Origin: an uncultured Eggerthellaceae bacterium
GTDB lineage: Bacteria; Actinomycetota; Coriobacteriia; Coriobacteriales; Eggerthellaceae
DNA: 64,000 bases
Direction of reading: 5' to 3'
Assembly: GCA_910580205.1 (NCBI GenBank)
Contig: CAJTVP010000001.1
Location: 104,233 to 168,232, forward strand
Within the stretch, counting starts at the first letter, position 1. Each line of letters opens with the position of its first letter. The notes under the pieces were generated by a model. That model was not told the origin of the DNA. It was given only the letters and a program-made list of their open reading frames with translations, and made no database searches. A program made the translations under genes and the position numbers. Positions 34,789 to 43,148 of this stretch are shown here, one piece after another.

Positions 34789-37068
34789 ATGAAAGAGATG
34801 CCTCTGACGCGGCGGCGGTTCTTGGAGGGTTGCGCGGGTGCGGGAGCGGTGGCCCTGAGCACGGGTGTGCTGGCTTCTCCCGCGTTCGCGAAAGGCGGAG
34901 ACATAGGCGTGGACGCCCGTCCGAAAGCGGAGACGGTGAACACGGTCTGCCAGGCGTGCCCGCACGGATGCGCGCTCACCGCTTACGTGGTGGATGGGAA
35001 GCTGGACAAGGTGATCGGCATCGGATCCGATCCGCAGGCGCGAGGGATGCTCTGCACGCGCGGATACGGCTGCACGCAGTCCATGGATTCCAGCGCGAAC
35101 GTGAAGAATCCCATGCGCCGCAAATCCGATGGCAGCTTCCAGACGATCACCTGGGATGAAGCGCTGGCGGAGATCGGGGATGAGGTGGAGCGCATCGTCG
35201 CCGATGCGGGAGCGGGCGCGGTCGCCTGCATCTACGGCGGCAACGATCCCACCGTTGAGGCGTACGGGACGCGCTTCATGCATGCTTTGGGCTCGGCCAA
35301 TGCGCTGCGTGACGACGTGACGCTGAACGTGAACAAGGAGGCCGCGCTCACGCAGGTGATCGGCGTGGGCTCCTATGCGCCCGACTTCGATCGCGCATCC
35401 ATGATCGTGCTGGTGGACGCCAGCTATGCGGATGTGGCCACACCCTCCCTCTGCGCTCAACTCCAAGCGGCGCGGGAGCGGGGCGTGCCCATCGTGGCGG
35501 TGGATGCGCGCTTGGGCACCGTGGGCTCGTTCGCAAGCGAATGGGTGGCGGTGAATCCTGGCTCTGAGCTGGCGCTCATCTTGAGCATCTGCAACCACCT
35601 CATCAGCGCGAACCTCTACGATGCCGATGCCGTGGCAGCCCAGACGAGCGGCTTCGACCAGTGGGCGGCCGCCATCAGCGGTTGCACGCCCGCATGGGCC
35701 GAGGGCGTCACGGGCGTTGAGAGCGCCAAGATAGAAGAGCTGGCGGCGCGCTTGGCCGCGGCTGCGCCCCAGGTGGCGGTGGAGTTCGGCAATGGCCGCA
35801 TCGGCGCTGCCACCTTCGTGAACTCCAGCGAAACGGCGCGGGCCGTGTGCCTGTTGAACGCGCTTTTGGGCGCATGGGGCGCACCTGGTGGGGCGCTCCT
35901 CCCCTATGACATGAGCGCCGCCGGTTTTGAAGCGGTGATGGGCTCAGGGGCTCCCGACGGCGCATCCCTTGAGGATGCCGGGACGCTTTTGTCCTTCCCG
36001 TTGGGCGCCACGTTCGGCGCGTCGGCGGCCAACGCCCTCAAGCTCGTGGGCACGGGCGCCATCCGGGCGCTGTTCGCCATGGATGCGGACATCGTCTACG
36101 ACTACGCGGCGCTTCCGGATCTGGCGGAGAGCCTTGAGCACATGGAGCTTTTCGTGTGCCTGAGCCAGCAGATGACCGAAACGGCGCTGTGCGCTGATTA
36201 CATCTTGCCCGTGCGTCCGTATCTGCAAGCTGGCTCGCTGCCGGCGTTCCATGACGGCGCGGTGGCCTGCGCGTCTCTGGGCACGGCGGCGGTGGAGGAT
36301 GAGAACGCGAACGCATGGCCCGCATCGGAGATCGTGGCCGGCCTCGCGGATGCGTGCGGGGCAGGGGATGCCTTCGGATTCGCTCTGGAGGAGGCCGCCT
36401 CCGCGCAGCTCCAAGCGGTCGGCCTCACGCTGGATGGCGTGAGCGTGAACGGCGCCGTCGAGCTGGCGGCAGGTCAGGTCAAGCGCGTGGAAGGCTGGCC
36501 GACGCCCACGGGCAAGATCCAGTGCGCCAGCGCTGCGTGCGCCCTGGCGGGGCTTTCGGCGACGCCTGCCTGGACGCCGACGTACCAGACGTCCAACATC
36601 ATGGGCGTTGATTCGGAGGATATGGACCTTGGGACGCAGGATGTGGACGCGCTCCTCACCGAGGGCCTCAGCGGACGGCCATCGTTCCATCTGATCTGCG
36701 GCCAGCAAACGGTGTTCGGCGATCACGGGTACAACACCGAAGAGCTCACGGACATCGCGCGCACCTACGGGCTGGATGGCATCTGGGTGAACGCCCAGGT
36801 CGCGCGCGTGCTGGGCATCGAAGATGGGGATGCCATCACCGTCGGGAACGACCTGGCCACCTATCAAGGGCGCGCCTTCGTGACCGAGCGCATCGTCCCC
36901 ACGGCGCTGTACCTGCCCAGTGGATTCGGACATGCATCGGAGAAGCAGAAAGCGGCGGCGGGGCTCGGCTTCAATCCGCACCGCTTCTGCGAGCCGGTGG
37001 TCGAGAGCGGCTATGGCACCTTGTGCACCCAAGAGGCCTTGATCTGGCTCTGGAAGGAAGGTGAATGA
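34789..37068 (+). CDS. Molybdopterin-dependent oxidoreductase, DMSO-reductase family, catalytic subunit
   Basis: A 759-residue periplasmic enzyme. Tat signal LTRRRFLEGCAGAGAVALST ends near SPAFA. The N-terminal [4Fe-4S] motif is CQACPHGC with a fourth Cys in CTRGYGC, and the molybdopterin domains follow, ending with a C-terminal MGD-binding domain (FHLICGQQTVFGDHGYNTE). Of PhsA/PsrA/DmsA type. The place where PhsA-like enzymes carry the STC ligand reads DDVTLNVNKEAA here, so I cannot see the usual metal-ligand Cys. Substrate unknown; polysulphide, thiosulphate, sulphoxides or organic hydroxylations are options. The operon provides its FeS and membrane subunits. Confidence 0.9.
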   Translation: MKEMPLTRRRFLEGCAGAGAVALSTGVLASPAFAKGGDIGVDARPKAETVNTVCQACPHGCALTAYVVDGKLDKVIGIGSDPQARGMLCTRGYGCTQSMDSSANVKNPMRRKSDGSFQTITWDEALAEIGDEVERIVADAGAGAVACIYGGNDPTVEAYGTRFMHALGSANALRDDVTLNVNKEAALTQVIGVGSYAPDFDRASMIVLVDASYADVATPSLCAQLQAARERGVPIVAVDARLGTVGSFASEWVAVNPGSELALILSICNHLISANLYDADAVAAQTSGFDQWAAAISGCTPAWAEGVTGVESAKIEELAARLAAAAPQVAVEFGNGRIGAATFVNSSETARAVCLLNALLGAWGAPGGALLPYDMSAAGFEAVMGSGAPDGASLEDAGTLLSFPLGATFGASAANALKLVGTGAIRALFAMDADIVYDYAALPDLAESLEHMELFVCLSQQMTETALCADYILPVRPYLQAGSLPAFHDGAVACASLGTAAVEDENANAWPASEIVAGLADACGAGDAFGFALEEAASAQLQAVGLTLDGVSVNGAVELAAGQVKRVEGWPTPTGKIQCASAACALAGLSATPAWTPTYQTSNIMGVDSEDMDLGTQDVDALLTEGLSGRPSFHLICGQQTVFGDHGYNTEELTDIARTYGLDGIWVNAQVARVLGIEDGDAITVGNDLATYQGRAFVTERIVPTALYLPSGFGHASEKQKAAAGLGFNPHRFCEPVVESGYGTLCTQEALIWLWKEGE

Positions 37069-37610
37069 TGGCACGCTACGGCATGTTGATAGATACCACG
37101 AAGTGCATCGGCTGCTTCTCGTGCAGGACGGCTTGCCAGCGGCAGAACGATCTTCTGCCCGAACAGGATTTCATCCGTTTCGAGCAGCGCGAGGTGGGGA
37201 CGCTTCCGGATGTGAACGTGGAGAACATCCCGCTCCAGTGCATGCACTGTGAAGATGCGCCCTGCGCGCAGGTTTGCCCCACCGGAGCTGCGCACATGGG
37301 GGCGGACGGGATCGTGGAGGTGGACGAGGGGCGCTGCATCGGTTGCCTGTACTGCATGGCCGCCTGTCCGTACCAGGTGCGCGTGCGCAACCCGCAGACG
37401 GGGACCGTGGACAAGTGCCGCTTCTGCACCGTATCCGCTGAGCAGACGGGCACGAAGATGTGCACGTGCGTGGAGGCTTGCCTGACCGGCGCGCGCATCT
37501 TCGGCGACCTGGATGATCCGGACAGCCAACTGGTGCGGGAGATCGCGCGCACGAAAGCGTCTCCCATCGCGGGCGATCTGACCAAGTCAAAAGTCTTCTA
37601 CGTGAGGTGA
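37065..37610 (+). CDS. 4Fe-4S dicluster domain subunit (DmsB/PsrB-like)
   Basis: A 181-residue electron-transfer subunit with 16 Cys in four groups: CIGCFSCRTAC, CMHCEDAPCAQVCP, CIGCLYCMAACP and CRFCTVSAEQ...CVEAC, so four cubane clusters linking the Mo subunit to the membrane anchor. It has no signal peptide and would be carried through Tat with the catalytic subunit. It starts with tandem ATGs overlapping the upstream stop by four bases, showing translational coupling. Confidence 0.93.
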   Translation: MMARYGMLIDTTKCIGCFSCRTACQRQNDLLPEQDFIRFEQREVGTLPDVNVENIPLQCMHCEDAPCAQVCPTGAAHMGADGIVEVDEGRCIGCLYCMAACPYQVRVRNPQTGTVDKCRFCTVSAEQTGTKMCTCVEACLTGARIFGDLDDPDSQLVREIARTKASPIAGDLTKSKVFYVR

Positions 37611-37615
37611 TGGCG

Positions 37616-38518
37616 ATGACGTTCGAACCTATCTGGGGCGTGATCATCGCCTGCTACCTGTTCCTCGCCGGCCTGGGCGGCGGCGCGTTCGCCTCTGCCA
37701 CCTACATGCGCCTGCGTACCCCGCACTGCGTCCATCTGATCCGCTATGGGCGCATCATCGCGCCCATCTGCGTGATCATCGGGCTCGTGCTGCTCATGTT
37801 CGATGCCACGGCGGGTTTCCACAACCCCTTGCGCTTCGCGCTCCTTCTCACGAACTTCGGCTCGGTCATGACGTGGGGCGTGGTGTTCTTGGGGCTGTTC
37901 ACCGTCATCTCGCTCATCGTGCTGGTCATGGACCTTCTGGGCAAAGGGCTCAAGATCCCCGTCTGGCTTGATGTGGCCGGCGCGGTCCTGGGCATCTGCG
38001 TGTGCGTCTACACCGGCTGCCTTCTGGGCGTGGCGAAGACGTTCCCGCTCTGGAACAACGCGCTGCTCCCGGTGCTGTTCTTGGTGTCCGCCGTGTCCAC
38101 TGGCATGGCCTCCATCCTGCTGGTGGGCATCTTCCGCGCGCCGCAGGAGTTCCACCAGTCAGGGGCGTTCAAGAAGTTCCACTTCTTCATGCCCATCTTC
38201 GAGCTGTTCTTGGTGGCGTGCCTGCTGTTCATCACGGCGAACAGCGCTGAAGCGGCTGGCTGGGAATCGGTGATGAACCTGGTGGCGGGGAAAGACGCGG
38301 CGGCGTTCTGGATCCTGTTCATCCTCTGCGGCTTGGTGGTGCCCACCTGCCTTGAATGGGTCATGCTCTTCATGTCCACCAAAGCGGTCGAAGAATCAAC
38401 GACTGGGCATCTTATCAGCGCCGCTTCGGATGCATTGGTCCTCATGGGCGGTTTCGTGCTCCGTCTGCTTATACTATCTGCTGCAATGCCCATCACGCTC
38501 GTGCAGCCATGGATCTAG
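37616..38518 (+). CDS. NrfD/PsrC family membrane subunit
   Basis: A 300-residue integral membrane protein with eight hydrophobic segments, beginning IWGVIIACYLFLAGLGGGAF, the NrfD hallmark. It exchanges electrons between menaquinol and the FeS subunit. A start at 37616 lies six bases after GAGGTG; it is five bases downstream of the FeS gene stop. Completes a Mo-FeS-membrane complex encoded in order. Confidence 0.9.
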   Translation: MTFEPIWGVIIACYLFLAGLGGGAFASATYMRLRTPHCVHLIRYGRIIAPICVIIGLVLLMFDATAGFHNPLRFALLLTNFGSVMTWGVVFLGLFTVISLIVLVMDLLGKGLKIPVWLDVAGAVLGICVCVYTGCLLGVAKTFPLWNNALLPVLFLVSAVSTGMASILLVGIFRAPQEFHQSGAFKKFHFFMPIFELFLVACLLFITANSAEAAGWESVMNLVAGKDAAAFWILFILCGLVVPTCLEWVMLFMSTKAVEESTTGHLISAASDALVLMGGFVLRLLILSAAMPITLVQPWI

Positions 38519-38533
38519 GAAAGAGGTATCACG

Positions 38534-39043
38534 ATGAGGGAGAGCCTTGCGAACAAGATGAAGGATGCGCCCCGCGCGCTCATGGCGGCCGCTGCGGCAG
38601 CGGTGCTGGCCTGCGCGCTTTCGCTCGCTGGATGCGCCCAGCAGCCCGCGAACAGCTCAAGCGATGGAAGCGATGCTCCTTCGTCATCATCGGCGGCTGA
38701 GGAGCAGTCTCCTGAGATGACGATCAGCGTGTCCCTGCGTGAGGATGTCACGAAATCCACCGACGTGGACACGCCGCTCCAATTCGCTGAAGAGCATATG
38801 AGCGTCGTGGCCCCCACGGGCGCGACCGCCCTTGAGGTGCTGGAATCCATGGGGCGCGAAGTGCAGACCAGCGGCGAGGGAGACGCTGTTGAGGTCACCG
38901 CCATCGGCGGCCTGGAGAACGGGGCTGCTGGTGAGGGAAGCCATTGGATCTACGAGGTGAACGGGGAGACGGGCGCGGAGTCTCCGGCGGTCTGCACGCT
39001 CTCTGATGGCGACCGCGTCCAGTGGCTCTTCGTGGCCTCCTGA
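38534..39043 (+). CDS. DUF4430 lipoprotein
   Basis: A 169-residue lipoprotein. Signal peptide and lipobox (LSLAGC, Cys at ~34), a Ser-rich spacer, then a DUF4430 domain (TALEVLESMGREVQ, GSHWIYEVNGE, DGDRVQWLFV), related to the C-terminal beta-domain of cobalamin carriers such as intrinsic factor. It is sandwiched between an NrfD gene and a FecB-type ABC importer, so a role in ligand capture at the surface is possible. AGAGGT precedes the ATG. It starts 16 bp after nrfD and is probably cotranscribed. Confidence 0.8.
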   Translation: MRESLANKMKDAPRALMAAAAAAVLACALSLAGCAQQPANSSSDGSDAPSSSSAAEEQSPEMTISVSLREDVTKSTDVDTPLQFAEEHMSVVAPTGATALEVLESMGREVQTSGEGDAVEVTAIGGLENGAAGEGSHWIYEVNGETGAESPAVCTLSDGDRVQWLFVAS

Positions 39044-39095
39044 GGATGAGCGTGTACGTTCCGTTCCAAGGGCCCAAGGATCAGGGAGCGCATCC

Positions 39096-39374
39096 GTGGC
39101 GGAAGTGACGTTGGAGAAGCGGTTCCGCGGCACGGTGCGCTTGGTCACGCTGCATCTGTGGCGCGTGGCGAAGTCCACTGATCTGGAAGAGGGTTTCGCT
39201 GAGGCGCTCGCGATGGGCATGTTGAAGCCCGATCAGGTTTCGTTCATCCGCGAGTGCCTCGCCCTTGATGAGGCCTTGGAGCGGGGAGAGGCCGTGGGAG
39301 GCCGTCTCACCGAAGGGCGGGTCCGTGAGCTGCAAGCGGACGTTCTGCGCCTGAACACCGCTGACCCAGCCTGA
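39096..39374 (+). CDS. Conserved-looking small protein, 92 residues, unknown
   Basis: Starts at GTG 39096 with GGGAG eight bases upstream; an ATG at 39006 would overlap the DUF4430 gene with low-complexity sequence and lacks a ribosome site. The protein is soluble and helical (DLEEGFAEALAMGMLKPDQV, LDEALERGEAVGG), with no Cys cluster; the single Cys is in RECLAL. It ends the Mo-enzyme transcript before the dyad at 39420. I do not recognise a family. A chaperone-like or maturation role would fit its place, but nothing in the sequence shows it. Confidence 0.65.
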   Translation: MAEVTLEKRFRGTVRLVTLHLWRVAKSTDLEEGFAEALAMGMLKPDQVSFIRECLALDEALERGEAVGGRLTEGRVRELQADVLRLNTADPA

Positions 39375-39419
39375 TCCGCGCGCATGGGCAGACGGAGAAT
39401 CTCCTTCGCCTTCTATTGA

Positions 39420-39444
39420 TGTTACGATATCATTGAACGTAACA
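39420..39444. promoter_or_regulatory. Inverted-repeat operator upstream of the ABC importer
   Basis: TGTTACG (39420-39426) and CGTAACA (39438-39444) are perfect complements around eleven AT-rich bases containing GATATC. It ends 18 bp before the substrate-binding protein ATG, where a repressor would block transcription. A metal- or haem-responsive regulator is a reasonable guess; no regulator gene is adjacent. Confidence 0.65.
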
Positions 39445-39462
39445 CCAAATGGAAGGGGTCCC

Positions 39463-40617
39463 ATGAACCTGAGAAAGATCCTCATCGCGGCCTTCGCGTG
39501 CGCTCTGATCTCCCTCGGCGCGCTCTCTTTGGTCGGGTGCGCGTCATCAAGCGCTGATGCCCCATCATCTCAAAGCGGTGGCATGCGCACCATCACGGAT
39601 GCCTATGGGCGCACGGTGGAGCTGCCCGCGGAGGTGGACAGCGCGGCCACGGTGGGCTCCGCTGCCCGGTTTGTGGTGTATGCGGGCGGTCAAGACAAGC
39701 TCATCGCCGTGACCGAGATGGAGAAGGATCCCGGCATGAACCGGCCCTACACCATGGCGTTCAAAGACCTCTTCGCCAGCCTGCCCTCCACCAGCAACGG
39801 CAATCATCTCATGGAGACCAGCGTCAACGTGGAAGAGCTCATCCGGATAGACCCCGATGTCATCATCTCCAGCCGCTCCGCTGAGGAATGCGACCAGCTG
39901 GCTCAAGACAGCGGCATCCCCGTGGTGGGCATCAGCTATCAGAACCAGCTGTTCTCCGACGACGTGATCGCTTCCATCCGGTGCACGGGCGAGGCTTTGG
40001 GCACGCAAGAGCATGCGGAAGGCGTGATCGAGCACCTGCAGAGCTGGCAGGCTTCCTTGAAGGAGCGCGGCGAGGCCGCGCGCGCGGCGCTGAAGGCGCA
40101 GGGGCAGCCGGAGCCCACGGTCTATGTGGGCGCGATCAATTACAAGGGAGCGAAGAGCTGGGGCGGCACCTATGCGCATTACGCTCCCTGTGAGGCCGTG
40201 GGCGCTCTCAATGTGGCGGATGGGATGGGACAAGCGGGCGCGGTGGATGTGGACCTGGAGCAGATCGCCCAGTGGGACCCGGATTTCATGTTCTTGAACG
40301 CGGGCAACTATGATCTGCTCAAGCAGGACTATGACCAGAACCCCGCTTTCTTCCAGAGCTTGACCGCGTTCCAGGATGGGGACATCTGCACGCAGCCGTT
40401 CTACAACTTCAACGGTACGAACGTGGACACGGGCGTCTGCGACGCCTATTTCATCGGAGCCACGATCTATCCGGAGCAATTCGCCGATGTGGATCTGGAG
40501 GACCTCTACGCTGAGGTCTATGAGGTCATGTTGGATGGGTTCGATTTCTACGGGCTCATGCAGCAGAACGGCATGGGTTTCACGCGGTTCCCCTCCTTTG
40601 AGGAAAGCGCGAGCTAG
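39463..40617 (+). CDS. ABC transporter substrate-binding lipoprotein, FecB/BtuF type
   Basis: A 384-residue lipoprotein with signal peptide and lipobox (LSLVGC, Cys ~25) and a periplasmic-binding-protein class III fold (TITDAYGRTVELP, DPDVIISS, VVGISYQ). It captures iron-siderophore, haem or cobalamin for the permease encoded next. It begins after GGAAGGGG, and 18 bp after a strong dyad. The upstream DUF4430 lipoprotein may act with it; specificity is not readable. Confidence 0.88.
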   Translation: MNLRKILIAAFACALISLGALSLVGCASSSADAPSSQSGGMRTITDAYGRTVELPAEVDSAATVGSAARFVVYAGGQDKLIAVTEMEKDPGMNRPYTMAFKDLFASLPSTSNGNHLMETSVNVEELIRIDPDVIISSRSAEECDQLAQDSGIPVVGISYQNQLFSDDVIASIRCTGEALGTQEHAEGVIEHLQSWQASLKERGEAARAALKAQGQPEPTVYVGAINYKGAKSWGGTYAHYAPCEAVGALNVADGMGQAGAVDVDLEQIAQWDPDFMFLNAGNYDLLKQDYDQNPAFFQSLTAFQDGDICTQPFYNFNGTNVDTGVCDAYFIGATIYPEQFADVDLEDLYAEVYEVMLDGFDFYGLMQQNGMGFTRFPSFEESAS

Positions 40618-40623
40618 GCTGCC

Positions 40624-41730
40624 ATGGAGGAAGAGCGCCTGAGCAACGGGAGCGCTGCCCGTGGCGCCGTGGCCGTGCGCTACGGGCGCTACGTGCGTCA
40701 CAAGAAGGCCGTCATCGCCGTGACGGCCTTTCTGCTCGTGGTGGCTGCGGGCGCTTCGCTGAGCATCGGCTCGTTGGGCCTGGGGCCGGCGGAGGTGGTG
40801 GCGGGCGCGCTGGGCTTGGCCGACGGGCAGACCAACGCAGTCATGCAGAATCTCCGTCTGCCGCGCGTGCTCACCGCCATCATCGGGGGCGCGGCTCTGG
40901 CCCTGGCCGGATGCGCGTTCCAAGCCACGTTGCGGAATCCCTTGGCTTCCGCCAGCACGCTGGGGATCGCCCAGGGTGCGGCGTTCGGCGCGTCGGTCGC
41001 CATCATCGTGATCGGCGGCGCCGGCGTGGGCAGCGCTGCGGTGAGCAGCGTCGCCTATGAAGGGGCGAGCACAGGGGACCCCTTGGTGACGACGGTGGCC
41101 GCCTTCGCCGGAGCCATGCTCTCAACAGCGGTCATCTTCGCGCTCACGCGGGCGCGCTCCATGACGCCGGAGACCATCGTGCTTCTGGGCGTGGCGCTCT
41201 CAGCGCTCTTCACCGCAGGGACCGCGCTCGTGCAGTATTTCGCTGATGATTCCCAGGTGGCCGCCGTGGTCTTCTGGACGTTCGGGGACCTGGGACGCGT
41301 GAAAGCGCCGCAGCTGGCGGTGATGGCGGTCGTCTGCGCGGCTTCGGCGGTGTTCTTCTTCTGGAATCGCTGGGCCTACAACGCCATTGAGAGCGGCGAA
41401 GGGCTGGCGCACGGCCTGGGCGTCAACGTGCAGCGTTGCCGCCTCGCCACGCTCATCGTGGCCTCGGCCTGCGCCTCTTGCGTCATCGCCTTCTGCGGGA
41501 TCATCAACTTCGTCGGGTTGGTGGCGCCCCACATCATGCGCCGCTTTCTGGGAGCAGACCATCGATATCTCTTGATCGCCAGCGCCTTGGCGGGCGCCGT
41601 GCTCCTTTTGCTATCCGATGCGCTCTGCCGCCTGATCATGCCCCCTCTCATCCTGCCCATCGGCGCGATCACCTCTGTGGTGGGCGCTCCGGTGTTCATC
41701 TGGCTTCTGTTCAAAGGGCAGGGCCGATAG
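40624..41730 (+). CDS. FecCD family ABC transporter permease
   Basis: A 368-residue permease with about nine or ten hydrophobic segments. Family blocks: NLRLPRVLTAIIGGAALALA, GCAFQATLRNPLASASTLGI (the classic FecCD PLA motif), GLVAPHIMRRFLGADHRYLL, and the coupling helix. It would form a homodimer, since only one permease gene is present. Six bases after the substrate-binding protein stop. Confidence 0.93.
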   Translation: MEEERLSNGSAARGAVAVRYGRYVRHKKAVIAVTAFLLVVAAGASLSIGSLGLGPAEVVAGALGLADGQTNAVMQNLRLPRVLTAIIGGAALALAGCAFQATLRNPLASASTLGIAQGAAFGASVAIIVIGGAGVGSAAVSSVAYEGASTGDPLVTTVAAFAGAMLSTAVIFALTRARSMTPETIVLLGVALSALFTAGTALVQYFADDSQVAAVVFWTFGDLGRVKAPQLAVMAVVCAASAVFFFWNRWAYNAIESGEGLAHGLGVNVQRCRLATLIVASACASCVIAFCGIINFVGLVAPHIMRRFLGADHRYLLIASALAGAVLLLLSDALCRLIMPPLILPIGAITSVVGAPVFIWLLFKGQGR

Positions 41731-42483
41731 ATGCTGGAAGCGAAGGGCCTCTCGTTCTCCTACCGTCCGGACAAGCCCGTGCTGCGGTCGGTCTCCCTTG
41801 AGGTGCAGCCGGGAGAGTGCCTGGCCATCCTGGGCGCGAACGGCTGCGGCAAATCCACGCTCATGTCCCTTCTGACAGCGGCGCGGCGTCCGCTTTCAGG
41901 CCGCATCCTGCTCGATGGCGTGGACATGCGGGAGGTGGACCGGCGAACGCGCGCGCTCAAGATGGCGTTCGTGTCCCAGCACAGCCATGCGAACCGGGTC
42001 TCCGTGTTCGATGCCGTGCTCATGGGCCGCCAGCCGCACCTGGACGGCGCGCCAAGCTCCCAGGACCTGCGCGCCGTTGAGGAGGTGCTTCAGGAGCTGG
42101 GGCTGGAAGAGCTGGCCTTGGCGAATCTGGACGAGCTGTCCGGCGGCGAATACCAGACCGTGATGCTGGCGCGCGCCTTCGCTCAGGACACGCCCTATCT
42201 GCTGCTGGATGAGCCCACGAACAATCTGGACCTGGCTCATCAGCAACGCGTCTTGCGGCTGGTGCGGAAGCGGGCGGAGGAGCATGGAGTGGGCGTGGCA
42301 GCGGTGTTGCATGACGTGAACCTGGCGCTGCGGTATTGCGACGCGTTCGCGTTCATCAAGGACGGCATCGTGGATGCGCGCGGAGGCATCCACGTGGTCA
42401 CGGAAGAGGAGATCGCGCGGGTGTATGGCTTGGAGGTGGACATCATCTCCACACACGGCACCCGCGTCATGGTGCCGCGGTGA
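41731..42483 (+). CDS. ABC transporter ATP-binding protein, FecE/BtuD type
   Basis: A 250-residue ATPase. Walker A ILGANGCGKSTLMSLL, Q-loop FVSQHSHANR, signature ELSGGEYQTVMLARA, Walker B YLLLDEPTNNLD and H-loop VLHDVNLALRY are intact. It begins directly at the permease stop (no gap) and completes the importer. Confidence 0.95.
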   Translation: MLEAKGLSFSYRPDKPVLRSVSLEVQPGECLAILGANGCGKSTLMSLLTAARRPLSGRILLDGVDMREVDRRTRALKMAFVSQHSHANRVSVFDAVLMGRQPHLDGAPSSQDLRAVEEVLQELGLEELALANLDELSGGEYQTVMLARAFAQDTPYLLLDEPTNNLDLAHQQRVLRLVRKRAEEHGVGVAAVLHDVNLALRYCDAFAFIKDGIVDARGGIHVVTEEEIARVYGLEVDIISTHGTRVMVPR

Positions 42484-42530
42484 TCCGCGGCAGCGAACGA
42501 TGGTGAGGGGTTTTGACGGACGGAGCTCAT

Positions 42531-43139
42531 ATGGACGGCGGAAGCGTTGAGGCGGTGGCGCGGTATTTCGATGAGCGCGCGGATGGGTGGCTTGAGATGG
42601 AGCGCTCCACGCGCAGCGCGCTGCAACCAGCGGTGGCTGCGATGGCCGGCGTGGGCGCTGGATCGCGCGTGCTGGATCTGGGCTGCGGGTTGGGCGTCAT
42701 GGTGCCCACGTATCTGGAGCTTGGCATCGCTCAAGCGACGTGCGTGGATGTTTCAGAGCGCATGATCGCCCAGGCGCGGATCCGATGGGCGGATGCGCCG
42801 CAGGTGGAGTTCCTGGCGGCGGATGCGGCGCAGCTGGATCTCGAGCGCGCGTTCGACGCCGTGGTCATCTACAACGCTTACCCGCACTTCATGGACCGGC
42901 CGGCGCTCGTGGGGATGTGCTCCCGCGCTTTGGTGCCGGGTGGCCGGTTCGTCGTGGCGCACTCGACAGGCCGCGCGCAGATCAACGCCCATCACGACGC
43001 GGTGGCGGCGGGAGTGAGCCTGGGGCTTGAGACGGCCGCTGAAGAAGCCCAGGCGTGGAAGGACGCCTTCACGGTGGATGGCATCGTGGACGCGCCCGGC
43101 TTCTTCGCGTTCTGCGGCTTTCTGCCAAGGGGCGCTTGA
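42531..43139 (+). CDS. Class I SAM-dependent methyltransferase
   Basis: A 202-residue methyltransferase with motif I VLDLGCGLGVMVPTYLELG, the motif II acid in ATCVDVSE and a motif IV-like segment FDAVVIYNAYPHFMD, then a short C-terminal domain. The substrate is unknown. It lies 47 bp after the ABC ATPase and is probably on the same transcript; methyltransferases beside corrinoid or haem importers can modify the imported cofactor, but this is only context. The ATG at 42531 follows CGGAG; a TTG at 42513 with GAGGGG is an alternative start. Confidence 0.85.
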   Translation: MDGGSVEAVARYFDERADGWLEMERSTRSALQPAVAAMAGVGAGSRVLDLGCGLGVMVPTYLELGIAQATCVDVSERMIAQARIRWADAPQVEFLAADAAQLDLERAFDAVVIYNAYPHFMDRPALVGMCSRALVPGGRFVVAHSTGRAQINAHHDAVAAGVSLGLETAAEEAQAWKDAFTVDGIVDAPGFFAFCGFLPRGA

Positions 43140-43148
43140 GCGCGCCTT

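Noticed and set aside
39006..39095. Upstream ATG start for the 92-residue gene
   Set aside because: It would overlap the DUF4430 gene in another frame with low-complexity residues and has no ribosome site; the GTG at 39096 has one.
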